Part shown: positions 1 through 14,270 of the stretch, piece after piece | Numbering within the stretch: position 1 is the first letter of the stretch | How the letters are laid out: each line of letters opens with the position of its first letter | Source: Aphelenchoides besseyi | Lineage: Eukaryota; Nematoda; Chromadorea; Rhabditida; Aphelenchoididae | Length of the DNA stretch: 64,000 nt | Assembly: GCA_024699855.1 (NCBI GenBank) | Contig: JAMPIQ010000001.1 | Span: 3,224,001-3,288,000 of the forward strand | Reading direction: 5' to 3' | Notes under the pieces: model-generated | Told to the model about the DNA's origin: nothing | Seen by the model: the letters and a program-made list of their open reading frames with translations, nothing else | Databases searched by the model: none | Position numbers and translations under genes: made by a program

Positions 1-623
1 CCACCATTTCCCCGTCCACGATTTCCCCATCTACGACATCTGTTACATAGGATTGGATTGCTGTTTTGAATTTTTGGTTGTTCTTTGGCTACAGTACCAT
101 TTTCTGGCTTTTGATTGTGGTTTTCCTGTTGAGCAACAACTGAAAAGAGAGTTCAGCTATTCGAGGTGAACTCACTTACCAACGCTAATTACTACCCCAA
201 AAAGAAGAATAAGAATAGAAAGTTGCATGATTGGTGGGCTCACAGAAGGAAGAACCAGATATCATGGTTTTCATCACGATCATTGGATTATATATCAAAA
301 TTAATCACTGATGAACGAGATCATTGGGATTCCAATGTTGATTTAGCTTTGTCGAAATACTCTTCTTTGAACTTCCGTTTTTCTTTTATTCCGTTACACA
401 CTCATTTTTGTTCGAGGGTTTGATTAGCTGTTTACACAGTTGTCTTTCAAAACCAAATGACGTTCGCCATTGTTTTCGTTCGCTAAGGTTAGTTCCCGTA
501 TTTATTCGAATCAATAAGTTGACTACCGCGTTAAATTTGTACAAAAGTCAGTTGCCAATGAATAAAGAAATGAAAGAAAACCAAGAGACTAGCAGATAAG
601 CAGATTTTGAAAAAGGAATCTAA
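1..623. other. Left-edge region without a convincing gene
   Basis: No reading frame here resembles a known family. The first 50 bases hold a short imperfect repeat (ATTTCCCC followed by a variable CNACG). An AATAAA at about 562 on the plus strand, just before the convergent stop of the katanin gene, would suit the 3' end of a plus-strand gene whose coding part lies left of the window. An open stretch at 166-423 lacks an ATG and has no recognisable similarity. Confidence 0.3.
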
Positions 624-3501
624 TCACACGTCGATCATACTTTCAATCATCGGCATCAATGAATTGAACGCGTCTTTTTGTGATTGATCCAGTCGAGATG
701 TAATGAACGATGCATTGAGATACAATTCTGTTAATGCTTGTTTACACGTCGAACATGAGGCATGACGTTGTTCAGCCGCCAAATCAACGCCAATTGAGGT
801 TCCATTTGAAGCCAATGCCAACTTAATCGGTTCGCCAAACTCATCAAGAATGGTCGACAAAGTGGACAGAGCCAATTCGATGTATTCAGCGTTTCGATGA
901 GTTAAAAGTCCACGCAATGCGGGAAGAACACGTGCAGCGAATTGAAGCGAGTAACCGGACGGATGTTCACGATAAGCTTTGAGGAGTCGAGCAAATACAT
1001 GCATTCCTTTCATTCGTATCGACTCGTCTAATGCATCATCTAAAAACTTGAACAATTCAAAGGAACAAACAACTTCAAATTACCTTCTCGATTTCCCAGC
1101 TTCAAAAGTCCGTTGATACGCTTGCATTCTTGGATTCGATTTTTGAGCAACTCCATTAGCGAATCGTGTTTTTCAGTAACATACGCTGACGACAAGTCGA
1201 CGGAACCACTTCTTTTGGCCGGAACGCGAATCGGTGGTTTGTCTTCAATTGGAGTTACAGGATTCGATCCGTGCCTTCGAGTCGTCACATCGCTTTTCAA
1301 CGTTTTTGGTCTCGGAATCGGACCCAAACTATTTGGCATATTGATAAATTCGACACTGGGAGCACGATTTGTAAGACCTGAAAACAAACTCCCATTAGTT
1401 AGCAAACACAAACAAATCAACGGAAACAATGCAAAGAAAAGAACGGAAATAGTCTTTGATTGAGTTTCCACCTCGTGCTGTGTAATAAGCAAATTGTTTT
1501 CTATTGGTTGAACAATCGACTACGAGAGTTGAGAAGAAATGACTCGCTGAGAGTCCACTTCTCTTGTAAGCAGATTGCCAACAATGATTGTTGTTATTTC
1601 TGGGAAACCTGTTGAGGGTACAAACTTGATTACCTTTTTCATCTTTTTGGTTTTGCGATGTTTGTCGGGTTGTAGATCGTGTTCGTGGTTTCGCGTTCTT
1701 GATTGCCATGTTCTCTGCTCCCGATCCTCGTCGTTGTCCGCCGGTTTTGTTGATATCGGTTGTTGACTTTTTGACCACTTCGTTTGTCGAGATTTCCGGA
1801 ACATTCGACTTTTCATTTAAACAACAGGAGCTGCTCATCGACTGAGCAAGAACACTGCTACCCGCACTAAATTGCCTATGACTCAATTTCTTCTATCGTT
1901 AACCGACCTTATTTGACGCTGCCGCGTCGCAGCTTCAATCGATCTTACGGTCCCAATCGCTGAATCGACACTACTGACCGCTCCGTCGTCGTCCGGTGAG
2001 AAGTCCGTGGTGACCGTTTTGGTCAAATTACTTTCGTCCAACGAGCATTGACGTTCTTCTTCCAACTCGTCTACAAAGTTTTTGTCACGAGCCAGCGAAG
2101 ACGAGTTGGTGGGTATTCTCGGCGGACGCAATTCCTGCAATAGAGTACGTATTCTTAGCACATCCATTGAACATTGCGAAGAAGTAAACTGGTGCCAGCC
2201 CAAAGCAATTTTTTGCCCTTATGATGGAATCTAATGCGTCGCCCATAGCAACATAATAAAAATCAACAAAGCGCAAAAATGGCCCACTTAATGGTAAACA
2301 AATACAAAAGTTACCTTCAAAGTCGACGAGTTTACGAACATTTGGTTGGTCTCTGTGATCACGCTTAATTGCAGGATCTCGTCGTTTTGTATTCGCAAAT
2401 CCAGAGTTTTGACTGCTGCCGAGTTCAAGAGTGTTGGGCCGTTGACTGAATTTGCGTCTCTTAAATCAATTGTGCCGAAGAGTTGAAAGGGTTCCCAGCA
2501 AAAAGCGTTGATTTCAGTGCCCGTTGATGCGATCAGCAGGCTTCCTTGCTCATCAAATTCCATGTCTTTCATTGGTGCAGTAGACGGCAAACTTTGGGAC
2601 ACACATTCACTCGTATCGACATCCCAAAAACGAACTACCCGATCCTCACCACTTGTGGCTAGCAGGTACTCAACGGGATTAAACCGCAAATTAATGACCT
2701 AAATCATAATTTCTATACTAACAAAGTCCTTAACTCTTACTGGAGAAGGAGCTGCAAGTTGAATCGTATTCCTAGGATTCGTCAAATCCACCAACTCGAC
2801 AAGATCGCCGGCAAAACCCAACATATTTGAGTCGGGAGAATAGGCAACACATTTGTAGCGTCGATCTGAAACATCAAATGACTATAGTTCTGATTGTGAG
2901 CAAAAGTGTTCCAAAAAGAAGATCTTCTTTTTCTTTGAATTTATATCCTTAAGAAAAATACTTACGTCGTCGTAGTTGAAGTGTTTGTGCAGGATGTGCT
3001 CTGATATCCCACGTGCGGATTGTAGAATCGGTGCCAACCGAAGCAAAAACGTTTGGATTTGTTGGATTCCAACTGATGGACGTGACAAAACCATCTTGTT
3101 CGTAGATCTCGCGTATTTTTCGCCCTGAAAACTTGCGATTAGAATTGAAAAATAGACGCTCATTACCGGTCTCCAAGTCAACAACCTTGTGCCAAGTGCA
3201 GGAACAGACGATCAGCTGCTCAACACAGTTGTGGGCCATAGACATGATCGTTGAGCTGATATCATTGAACTTCAAGAAAAAATAATTTCAAACGAATTCT
3301 CTTCAAATAACCTACACTTTTTTTCTGTTCACTGTCGAAGGAAATACGCTCCAGTGGATTGTAAACGAACGCATATCGTCGACGAGCACAAATGATTCCT
3401 CCATCAGCGCTTGTTGTTGAATTTACGGGAAAAGTTGAGGAATTAGCTGAAAAGCTTAGCGATTTATCCGAAATCCGCTCGATCTTACGCAGCGAACACA
3501 T
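624..3501 (-). CDS. KATNB1: Katanin p80 subunit-like WD40 protein
   Basis: This is the probable regulatory subunit of katanin, which targets the p60 AAA ATPase to microtubules for severing. It starts at the ATG at 3501. The N-terminal half forms divergent WD40 blades; the clearest read FNPVEYLLATSGEDRVVRFW and CWEPFQLFGTIDL, the latter matching the p80 blade with a GWEP motif. A low-complexity Ser/Thr/charged linker follows (about 2134-1100). The last exons (about 1150-624) match the con80 domain that binds p60, including LLTHRNAEYIELALSTL. About nine short introns interrupt it; one near 2134-2320 is about 185 bp, and its boundaries are my best reading. The beta-propeller is more divergent and the linker shorter than in animal p80. 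It is divergently arranged with HADHA, about 0.6 kb away. Confidence 0.8.
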
Positions 3502-4117
3502 CGATTTCTGATGGAAATATGCTCAAAGTAGGTGCCCACAAAATCATCTGCTTCTCGTGTCTTCACGAATCTCACAAAAATCGGGGCAAACGTTTTGGGC
3601 GTAAAATCGACTTGTGTGCAAACATGTCGCTGGTCGAGAGTTTTCTCTCGACGCTTTCGGTTGTAAAGAGCGATTTACAGATCTGCAGTGGGATAAGTGC
3701 CACTTCACGACTGTAACAAGTGATTGATGATTTTGATATTGGAAGAAAATGAGATAAAACTTCGATTAAAAGATTTTGATTACTGAATCCAATTCTCTGT
3801 GTGTTCAAGTGTTCGGTCTCTTTGTATGACTGGTGCAACTACTTACAATAGTGTGTATCCAAATGGCTTCTATTCGACGATTTTTTGGAGCGTATAATCG
3901 AAATCAATTGGTGTTTGTGGGTGCAAATTGGTCATTGCGGGTGTTCGCTCGAGTTCCGTTGGTCGTCTTTTTCCTTCGCTTTGGATTCGCGTTCAAAGTT
4001 CGTCGTTTTTTACGTGACTTGTACTTTGTACCGTAACATTTTCATTGGAGTCGTGCGTGTTTTTGCGCTTTAATCATCAATCGAATTACCGGTCTATTTG
4101 TGCGTATTTTAGGCCAT
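3502..4117. promoter_or_regulatory. Divergent promoter region, katanin p80 / HADHA
   Basis: This 616 bp interval separates two divergent start codons and must hold both promoters. It contains a 30-codon ATG-initiated frame on the plus strand at 3623-3715 with no recognised similarity. That could be an upstream ORF or chance. No clear TATA box was found. Confidence 0.4.
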
Positions 4118-7030
4118 GCTCTCGAAGCTTGTTCGTCCTGCATCGCTGTACAGCAGTTAGTTTATTTTAATTTTTTTCGAAACTCTCAACTTTCAGAAAG
4201 TCTTGTTGGCTCTTGTCGTTATGCAACTGCTCAAGCCGCTCGAGCTACCGAGTCATCTCAAGTATCAATGGCACACAGTGAAGGTACCATCGAAAATGTT
4301 GCCATCATTTTGTATCGTATCTTTAGGCAAAACCGTCTCGGTCTCGCTGAAACAAGGAATTGCTGTTGTCAAAATCGACATTCCCGACCAAAAGGTAGTC
4401 ATTTGATGTGATGTTTGTAGTGAATCGAAACTTTAGGAAAATGTTTTGAATGAGCGTGTTTCTGCCGATCTGAAGTCGGTGGTTGATCGAATCGAACAGG
4501 ACGATAGCATCAAGGGTGTTGTTTTGATGTCTGGAAAGCCGAATAGTTTTGTTGCTGGTGCTGATGTGACGATGCTACGCAAGTGTCGAACAAATCAAGA
4601 AGCAGAGAAGTTGTCGCGCGATGGCCAAATCCAATTCGAACGTTTGGAGAAGAGCAAGAAACCGGTGATTGCCGCGATTATGGGAACAACAATGGGCGGT
4701 GGATTGGAAATGGCGTTGTCATGTCACTATCGAATTGCCGTTAACGACAAGAAAACTCAATTGGCTTTGCCGGAAGTTATGCTCGGACTTTTGCCTGGTG
4801 CTGGTGGAACTCAACGTTTGCCGCGTCTTGTTTCGCTTTCAACAGCATTGGATATGATGTTGACAGGTGAGAGTGTGAACAAGCGACTTTGATTGACTTG
4901 AACTTTGCAGGAAAAACGATTCGTCCGAAAAAAGCTAAAAGCATCGGTTTGGTTGATCTTTTGGTGGAACCATTGGGTCCCGGTTTGGTCGATGCTGCTG
5001 AGAACACACATAATTACTTGGAAAAAGTGGCTGTTCAAACTGCCTTGGACATCAGTGAGGGTCGTTTGAAGGTTGAGCGCAAACGTCCGTTCGTTGAATC
5101 AGCGACGAACTATTTTCTTACACGTCGTCCACTTTTGGATTCAGTGGTTATGCGAATGGCACGAGAGAAAGTGATGAAACAAACTTTGGGCAACTATCCA
5201 GCACCTTTGAAAATCCTCGATGTCGTACGCACAGGCTTGGTTTCTGGTTCTCAAGTCGGCTACGAAGAAGAGGCTCGCGTATGTTATAGAGAATCTATAC
5301 GATTAAATAACCGTAAGATTTAGGCATTTGGTATTCTCACTCAAACCACTCAATCTGCCGCTTTGATTGGACTTTTCCAAGGCTCAACTGAGTGCAAGAA
5401 AGACAAATACGGAGATGCCAGAAAAACTGAGTATGTTTTTTAATTTGTTGCTCATTCCAATCCTTATTTTACAGACGTGTCGGAGTCGTTGGAGCGGGTC
5501 TTATGGGTGCCGGTAAGTTATTTATGATTAATTGAGCTTAAATGGTTTCGATTTAGGCATTGCAAATGTCACAATTGACAAAGGTATTGACACGGTGCTT
5601 TTGGATACGTCGCAAGAAGGTTTGGATCGCGGTTTGAAACAAATTGCAACTCAGTTGAATGGTGCGGCCAAACGTAAGAAGTATTCGACTGCGGAGCGTG
5701 ACACGTTTTTCTCCAAATTACATCCAACTATGGACTACAGCAGCTTGTCCAACGTTGACGTTGTAATTGAAGCAGTTTTTGAAGACATGTCTTTGAAACA
5801 CAAGATCGTGAAACAAGTAGGAAACTTATTCGTAGCTCTTTTGATTGATTTTTTAGTTGGAAACAGTTGTGCCCGATCATTGCATCATTGCTTCGAACAC
5901 TTCAGCATTGCCAATCAAAGAAATCGCATCTGTTAGTTCGCGTCCTGAGCGTATCATTGGTATGCACTACTTTAGTCCGGTCGACAAAATGCAATTGGTA
6001 TTTCAATATTTAGATTTATTCAATACTGTTTTTTAGCTTGAAATTGTAACCACCGATCAAACTTCCAAAGAAGCTCTTGCCGTTGCTGCCAAATTGGGAT
6101 TGGCGCAAAAGAAATTGATTGTTGTTGTCAAAGATTGTCCGGGCTTCTTTACCGTTCGGTGTTTGGGTCCGATGCTCAATGAAGTTGTTCGTTTGTTGCA
6201 AGAAGGAGCCGATCCTAAGGATTTGGACAAAGTACGTGCTCGAAGAGTTTCAAGTTGACCAAAAGATTTTCAGTTGACCAAGAGCTATGGTTTTCCTGTT
6301 GGAGCGGCAACTCTTGTTGATGAAGTTGGTCTGGATGTAAGTAAAGCGTTTGCTGACATGTATTCCAGAAATTTTTCTAGGTTGGCGAGCATGTCAGCAA
6401 GTTTTTGAGTCAAGCTTTGGGTCCCCGTGTACAAGGAGGTTCGGTTGAATTGCTGTCACAAGTCGTTTCTGCTGGACATCGCGGTCGTAAAGTCAATTCA
6501 GGTAGAAGAGCGAAATTCCACCCGTGTTGGATAAATTGGAATCTTTTTCAGGTATTTACACGTATAAAACGGAAGGCAAAAAGGTCAAGAAAGAAGTGAA
6601 TGAAGCGGTTCGCAAGATCATCGAACAACATCGTATTCAAGCTCCAACTTCTGTTTCATCGACTGAAGACAAACAACTTCGTGTGGTATCTCGTTTCGTT
6701 AACGAAGCTCTTTTGTGTTTGGAAGAGGGCATTATTCGTGGACCAGTAAGTTGGTTATCAAGGGAATGATATGAGATTTGCTTTTAGTCTGACGGCGATA
6801 TTGCAAGTGTTTTCGGTCTAGGATTTCCGCCATTCTTTGGTGTAGGTTCCAGCAACAAGACAAAACATTACCGATATGTTTAGGGTCCTTTCCGTTTTGT
6901 TGATTTGTACGGCGCCGACAAATTGGTGAAGAAAATGGAATCGTATGCGAATGCCTATTCGGAAGTTCAATTTGCTCCGTGTAATTTGCTTCGAGATCAC
7001 GCCAAGAATGGAAAGAAATTCTACAATTAA
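4118..7030 (+). CDS. HADHA: Mitochondrial trifunctional protein alpha subunit (hydratase / 3-hydroxyacyl-CoA dehydrogenase)
   Basis: This enzyme carries out two steps of long-chain fatty-acid beta-oxidation in the mitochondrial matrix: enoyl-CoA hydration and NAD-dependent 3-hydroxyacyl-CoA oxidation. The start at 4118 opens a basic, Ser-rich N-terminus that suits a mitochondrial presequence. The hydratase domain shows [30 protein letters not shown] and [13 protein letters not shown]. The dehydrogenase domain follows, with the dinucleotide motif [11 protein letters not shown] (split by an intron near 5515), the catalytic [11 protein letters not shown] and the C-terminal helices. The frame is complete to the stop after KKFYN, with about 13 introns mostly under 60 bp. 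Full length and all key motifs are kept. An AATAAA lies near 7125, and RSL24D1 follows on the same strand 277 bp on, possibly as an operon partner. Confidence 0.95.
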
Positions 7031-7306
7031 CAACGATCGTGTCGTTTGTACGTGTCGGGAGCTGTGAAAATTAAAAACTAGGCGATTGTTCATTGTTTTA
7101 TCGTGATTGTTGAGTAACTTCTAAAATAAAACGTCGATACAAACCTATTGTTAGCTTTTAACTTCGTTATAGACGTTATTGATTATCTTAAACGGATTAC
7201 AATCGTCTGTTCTTTGGCATTTCGATTGCGAAAGAAATAAGCGGAATAGCCCAGGCTCAGTCATTTCTGTTACCAAAGATCCCAAATATTTAGATTTCGG
7301 ATCAAA

Positions 7307-7970
7307 ATGCGGTTGGAAAAGTGCTATTTTTGCAGGTTAGTTGGTTTCAATCACAGAAAGTTTGTTTTGGCGAATAATTGGGATCCTGAGATTGTGACTG
7401 AATAAACTCGCGTATTTCAGTTCGACCATTTATCCCGGCCATGGGATGCAATTCGTTCGAAACGACAACACGGTAAGGTGTGTTCGAAGTTGATGTGATT
7501 TGCAATCTTTTTAGGTCTTCCGATTCTGCCGCTCCAAATGCAACAAGCTGTTCAAGAAGAAACGAAACCCACGAAAAACAAAGTGGACCAAAGCATCGCG
7601 TCGACTTCGAGGCAAAGAACTCACAAACGATTCGGTTTTGACTTTGGAACAACGACGAAATGAACCGACGAAATACGAACGAGAACTTTGGAAAGAAGCG
7701 AGTGAGTTTGATTCTACTTGAGTCGTCAACAAGTTGAGTTTTTCAGTCGAAGTAATGCAGGAGGCTCACAACATCAAACACCGACGATACGCACAGCTGA
7801 TTACCAACTCGTTGAAACCGGGCAAACTAATTACCAAATCTAATCGTCTGGCACAGGCTAAAAAGAAGATGCATTTGATTCGTGCACCAGTGGCCGAAGC
7901 TGAAACAATCGAAATGATCGAGGAAGAGATCAAGGAAGAAGATATGGACGCTGAAGAGTCACTTGCATGA
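7307..7970 (+). CDS. RSL24D1: Ribosome biogenesis protein RLP24 / RSL24D1 (eL24-like)
   Basis: This is a placeholder for ribosomal protein eL24 during assembly of the 60S subunit in the nucleolus and nucleus. The N-terminus holds the eL24-type zinc motif: MRLEKCYFC, then the second exon [13 protein letters not shown], and [12 protein letters not shown]. The basic segment [17 protein letters not shown] and the terminal KRxY-type region with an acidic tail ([16 protein letters not shown]) follow the RLP24 pattern rather than the shorter ribosomal eL24. Three introns are seen. The start lies 15 nt after an acceptor-like TATTTAG, compatible with trans-splicing. An AATAAA follows at about 8059. 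Confidence 0.93.
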
Positions 7971-8070
7971 ACAGTTCTATTTGATCACCGTCGTTGTTCC
8001 TTTGTTTCGGTGTTCACAAAAACCTTTTTGTTGCAAAGATTTTATGTTCGAAAGAGTGAAATAAACGACG

Positions 8071-8788
8071 ATTGTTCTTGACCTTTGTCTTCGTTACCTA
8101 CCGATTAGTCACGAGGCGCGCAGAAGCGGCTCTCAATGCGAAAGTGCTAAACGGTTTTTGTTTGAGCACAAAGCGGTCAATTTCGGGACTTTGCAGACCA
8201 ACGGAAACTTTCGAGTTTTTAGTCGGTTTTGTCAACTGATGATTTTCGCAACGTTAACGCCGATAGGAGCGCAGTTTCTCGCGCGTTACGAGTCGCCGAC
8301 TTTCCTTTAAGCGTTCTTATTTCTTGTCGAGGCCGTTGCTCTATAACGAGCTGTGCGCATCGACCGTCTACGTCGACCATTAAACGAACTACGGGCAGCA
8401 GCGAATCGGTAGCTTTTGTGTTCCTGTTTTGGCGTCTCCCACTGACGGACGATTTTTGTGCCGTTGAGCGCATGAGATCTTCCCGAATTGGCTCTAATCG
8501 CGCAATCCGCTAGAAAGTCGCGTTCGACGTTCAACGCATCTTCGTTGACCCGATTTGCCGATTGTAAGAATCTCACGGATTGGTGGAAGGGAATCGTGAG
8601 CGATCGGCATACTCGGAGATTATCAACATCTCGCTGAGAGTCCGAGAGAAATCATCGACTTGAACCGACGATTTTCGCAACGATCGTCCATTTCGATTGA
8701 TCGTGTTATCATCTTGAATTGGTGCTATTTCGCAACGTTTGTTTCAGAAAGAAAAACTTTGTGGATGGAGTGAGAAGAATCAATTGTT
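8071..8788. promoter_or_regulatory. Upstream region of the Src-family kinase, probable 5' UTR exon
   Basis: About 0.7 kb precedes the kinase ATG and is richer in CG dinucleotides than its surroundings. Overlapping open frames occur on both strands (8219-8576), but none resembles a protein family, so they look like a by-product of base composition. A TTTCAG at about 8743-8748 lies roughly 40 nt before the ATG. It marks either a 5' UTR intron or a trans-splice site. Confidence 0.4.
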
Positions 8789-10887
<2,099 letters not shown>

Positions 10888-10987
10888 AATCGTCATCCCT
10901 CAAATACTTTATCCTAATCAGCTCTTAAATTCATTTATGTATTACGGAAATAAATTCAACAAAAATTGTACAATAAAAACTATCGAA

Positions 10988-11819
10988 TCAATCAGCGTTC
11001 TTTTTGTCGAAGATCAAGTGCAGAAGTCCAGTTTGTTCTCCCTCGTTCAACGCGGACGGTCGTTTTGTTTTGGACTTCTTTTTCACGGGTTTCTGATTCA
11101 CTTGTCGTTTTTCTTCGCGTGTCCACGTTCCACCTTTACTTAAAACCTTCAAAACAGTAGTAAATGTTGCTGGAAGAGTCAACTTACTTTCTCTTCAAGC
11201 TTCTTGATTTTCTCGCCCTTCTCCACTTGATCGATAAAATGCCGAGCTTGACGTCTTGCCTGAGTGATTTCGATTCGCATTCGTTGCTCTTCGATTCGCC
11301 GTTCGTACGTCAATTGTTCCAATAAATGTGACCATTTGAAGCCGTTGAGATATCTGCAATTGAAATGATTGTAAAAAGTACATAGATGTATTCCTAACTT
11401 CATACTCCAAAGCGTATCGTAAGCGGCTGTTCGACGTTTTCCACCGACTTGCTGATTGTTGAGGCGTTCAGCAACTTCCTTGGCTACACGTTTCTTTTTG
11501 AACTCCACCCATCCTTCAGTATACTTGCGAAGCTTACTCGACGCCCCGTTCTTCTCAGCCTAAAGCAGTTGATTACTACCTACAATCATTCGCTTACTTG
11601 AAGGAATATTCTACCGATTTCACCGTAGTTTGATAACACGGTGCGAATTTTGCTTGCTGTGAAAAGAGGCGGAATAAAACTTAAATAAACAACTCCCGTC
11701 TTCTTCTCCGGATCCTTTCCATTCAACAACTTCTGGATTGTCTGTCCCTCTTCTGTTTCATGATCTGATCTCTGTTCATCTTGTAACACTTCTTCTTCGT
11801 GATCGCTCTTATCGCTCAT
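10988..11819 (-). CDS. ABT1: ABT1 / ESF2-like RNA-binding ribosome assembly factor
   Basis: This is a probable nucleolar factor of the small-subunit processome that binds U3 and 35S pre-rRNA in yeast (Esf2). The protein has an acidic N-terminus, a short RRM beginning GVVYLSFIPPLFTASKIRTVL with YGEIGRIFLQ, and the ESF2/ABT1 signature GWVEFKKKRVAKEVAERLNN, followed by YLNGFKWSHLLEQLTYERR. The tail is basic (KPVKKKSKTKRPSA). I chose the ATG at 11819 (MSDKSDHEEE) because the frame upstream has no ATG. Four introns are seen. It lies downstream of DAD1 on the same strand with operon-like spacing. Confidence 0.88.
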
Positions 11820-11997
11820 CGAAAATGATCTCAATTACTGATTGAATAGTTTAAAAGAAAATATGTCAACGAAGAAACGTATTTCATTTACGAATCTCAA
11901 GATCCAATTAAGTTCGTTTATTATCTTTTGGGCTAGGCATACCCATTGCTTTAACAATAACAAATAACTTAAAATACGAATCGATTGAACTGTCCAC
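11820..11997 (-). promoter_or_regulatory. Candidate intercistronic region DAD1-ABT1
   Basis: Reading on the minus strand after the DAD1 stop, an AATAAA (11917-11922) is followed about 80 nt later by an acceptor-like ATTCAATCAG ending at 11838, then the ABT1 ATG at 11819. This matches the layout of nematode operon junctions, where 3' end formation and SL trans-splicing are coupled. Confidence 0.5.
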
Positions 11998-12375
11998 TCA
12001 TCCGAGGAAGTTTGCGACCACCAAGTGCAGAACGATATGCGCGAAAATAAAGTCACCGAAGGCACGTTCGGCTGTGATGTTCACAAACTGGTCTTTGTTC
12101 TCCGGATTCACTTGAATTCGCAAACCAACTGAAATCGTCAAAAGATCTTCAATAGCCAAAGCGAACTTACCAGCAAGAATGAACGAAGTAACCGTGGACA
12201 CAAAACCAGAGATGAAAGCATTGAACGGAAAAGTACCGAACAAAACGCCGTAAACAAACTGAACGATTCCAACCACCAGAATGTATCCCAAATACGCGTC
12301 GATTAGTTTCAAGCGACGAGGTGTCGACTTTTGGTATTGAGTGTAGAGGTTGTTGAGGACTTGAATCACCTGCAT
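11998..12375 (-). CDS. DAD1: DAD1, oligosaccharyltransferase subunit
   Basis: This is a small integral membrane subunit (OST2/DAD1) of the ER oligosaccharyltransferase that N-glycosylates nascent proteins; its loss triggers apoptosis in animals. The protein starts [20 protein letters not shown], has three hydrophobic segments ([30 protein letters not shown] and the C-terminal [17 protein letters not shown]) and ends with the conserved -NFxG. A 42 bp intron (GTAAG to TTTCAG, about 12130-12172) happens to be open in frame. Removing it restores [16 protein letters not shown], as in other DAD1 proteins, giving about 111 residues. It is divergent from TDP2, 220 bp away. Confidence 0.95.
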   Translation of the reverse strand: MQVIQVLNNLYTQYQKSTPRRLKLIDAYLGYILVVGIVQFVYGVLFGTFPFNAFISGFVSTVTSFILAGKFALAIEDLLTISVGLRIQVNPENKDQFVNITAERAFGDFIFAHIVLHLVVANFLG

Positions 12376-12595
12376 TTCGGAAGATGATCGTTGGTTTAGT
12401 TCGTAAAATCCCGTTGATTTGGCAACACGTTGGCTAAAAAAGCGCTACACTTTGACGGCCAACGAAACAAACGTCTTGAGACCAAAAACGCGACATGAAA
12501 CGGAAAATTATTTTCGTTGCTTGATTTAAATGTTGAAATCGTTTAGTGTAAGTCTTACTTAATTGCAATTTGTGTCCAGATTCTCATTCATTTCA

Positions 12596-13969
12596 ATGAC
12601 CAGCAAATCAAATCAAGAATGCGAGAATGCAATCAAACAGTTTGCGGAGATTACGAACACCAACGAAGCACTCGCCCATTCGATTCTCCAAGATGTAGAT
12701 TACAATCTTGAAGTAAGTTTTTCTTGTTCATGCTAACTGTCATTGTTGATATTTAGGAAGCGGTCTTTCGCTACTATATGGATCCAAGTTCTGGCGATTT
12801 ACCCGGTGAGTTTTCGTTTCTCTATTGTCAACATTTTCGTTTAGATTGCATTATTAACGAAGTACTCGCGGCTGAGGAGTCCAAAAGTAAAGCAAATGCT
12901 CAAGAATCTTCGACTTTTATAGAAGAGGGTTCACGTAAACGAGCTCTTGACGACACACACGTAGAAGCGTCATCGAGTAAACGTGTTATTGCGGAGAAAG
13001 ATGGCGATGATGATGTTATGATCTTATCATCATCAAAAGCTGTTGCACAAGTTCCAGCAACCGAAGATAGCGAAGAGTATCCACAAGAAATTACAGTCAT
13101 GAGTTACAACGTTGATGGCTTAGATGAAGTGGTTTTGAATGCACGTTTTACTGCCGCTCTTCACGTTGTTGCTAAGTAAACAGCGTAGAATGAAAATACA
13201 TAACAACTAAATTTGCAGCATCAACCCAGACATCGTTTTCTTCCAGGAAATCGTTCCAGCAATCGAAGGAAAACTGCGAAATACATTGGGATCCATGTAC
13301 CACATTTTTTCTGCTCAACCACACTCTGAATACCCATACTACACAATGACTGCCGTTAGTAAATGTGTGAAGATCAAGAAAACGGATGTTATCGGATTTG
13401 GACATAGTATCATGGGTCGTAACATGCTTTGTGTTGAGGTTTGTAGTTTTTCCAGTTATTTTATCCAATTTCGAATTCAGGGCCAATGGAAAGGTTTGAA
13501 AGTGCGTTTGATCAACAGTCATTTGGAAAGCATGTGGGATCATACGAAAACTCGTCGCGAACAGTTCGTTCAAGCTATGGATAAGATGCGAGTGTATTCC
13601 GCCGATCCGAATGCTCTCTGTATCTTTGGCGGCGATTTGAATTTGTTGGATCCGGAGGTTTGCTGTCAATCGATTTAACGTTTATTGTTCGCAACTTTTA
13701 AGGTTTCAAAAGTTCCACCAAATGTGAAAGACGCGTGGATTGCGGCTGGTGAAGACAAGCTTCAGAAGTACACGTGGGACTGCAAATTGAATGACAATAA
13801 GAATCTCAAACCCAATTTGCGTAGACGTTTCGATCGTTTCTACTACAGCGGTCCCTATCAGAAGGTGCAATTTCATTTGGCCGGCACGGAACGTCGTAAA
13901 GATGTGAAACGATTTCCCTCCGATCACTTTGCTATCGTATGTAAACTCACTTCTCCGAAACGAGCATAA
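12596..13969 (+). CDS. TDP2: Tyrosyl-DNA phosphodiesterase 2
   Basis: This is a nuclear DNA-repair enzyme that removes trapped topoisomerase II by cleaving 5'-phosphotyrosyl bonds. The N-terminal exons encode a UBA-like domain (IKQFAEITNTNEALAHSIL, YNLEEAVFRYYM). A disordered Ser-rich linker follows, then the exonuclease-endonuclease-phosphatase fold. Expected motifs are present: MSYNVDGL, FFQEIVP with the metal-binding Glu, INSHLESMWDHTKTRREQ, FGGDLNLLD, the TDP2 signature YTWDCKLNDN, and PSDHFAIVCKL with the catalytic Asp-His. The start at 12596 opens the UBA segment and lies shortly after an acceptor-like TGTCCAG. Six short introns are seen. AATAAA lies near 14098. Confidence 0.93.
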
Positions 13970-14270
13970 TCTATTAGTTGTTCGTATCATCTGTTGATTT
14001 TCAACCCTTAAACTAATCCAAAGGCCCTTTATCCTGTAGACATTCTAAAAGACAATTGTTTTCATGGAGATAACTGTTGGTTCTCTCGTTGCTGTGAAAT
14101 AAACGCTTTTCACGGAGTTTGTAGAAACGATATTAAACAGAAACAAATTTATGTCGTTGGTCTATTTATCAACGCGTAACAACTATTGTCGCTAAGCAAA
14201 CGCCCAAACAGCTATTTTATATTTTTTGAACATTAATACGTTCATATTGGTTCCTACTAATCTCGATGCT

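Noticed and set aside
8219..8576. Overlapping open frames on both strands upstream of the Src-family gene
   Set aside because: They are open because the region is CG-rich. No family resemblance and no start or splice context.
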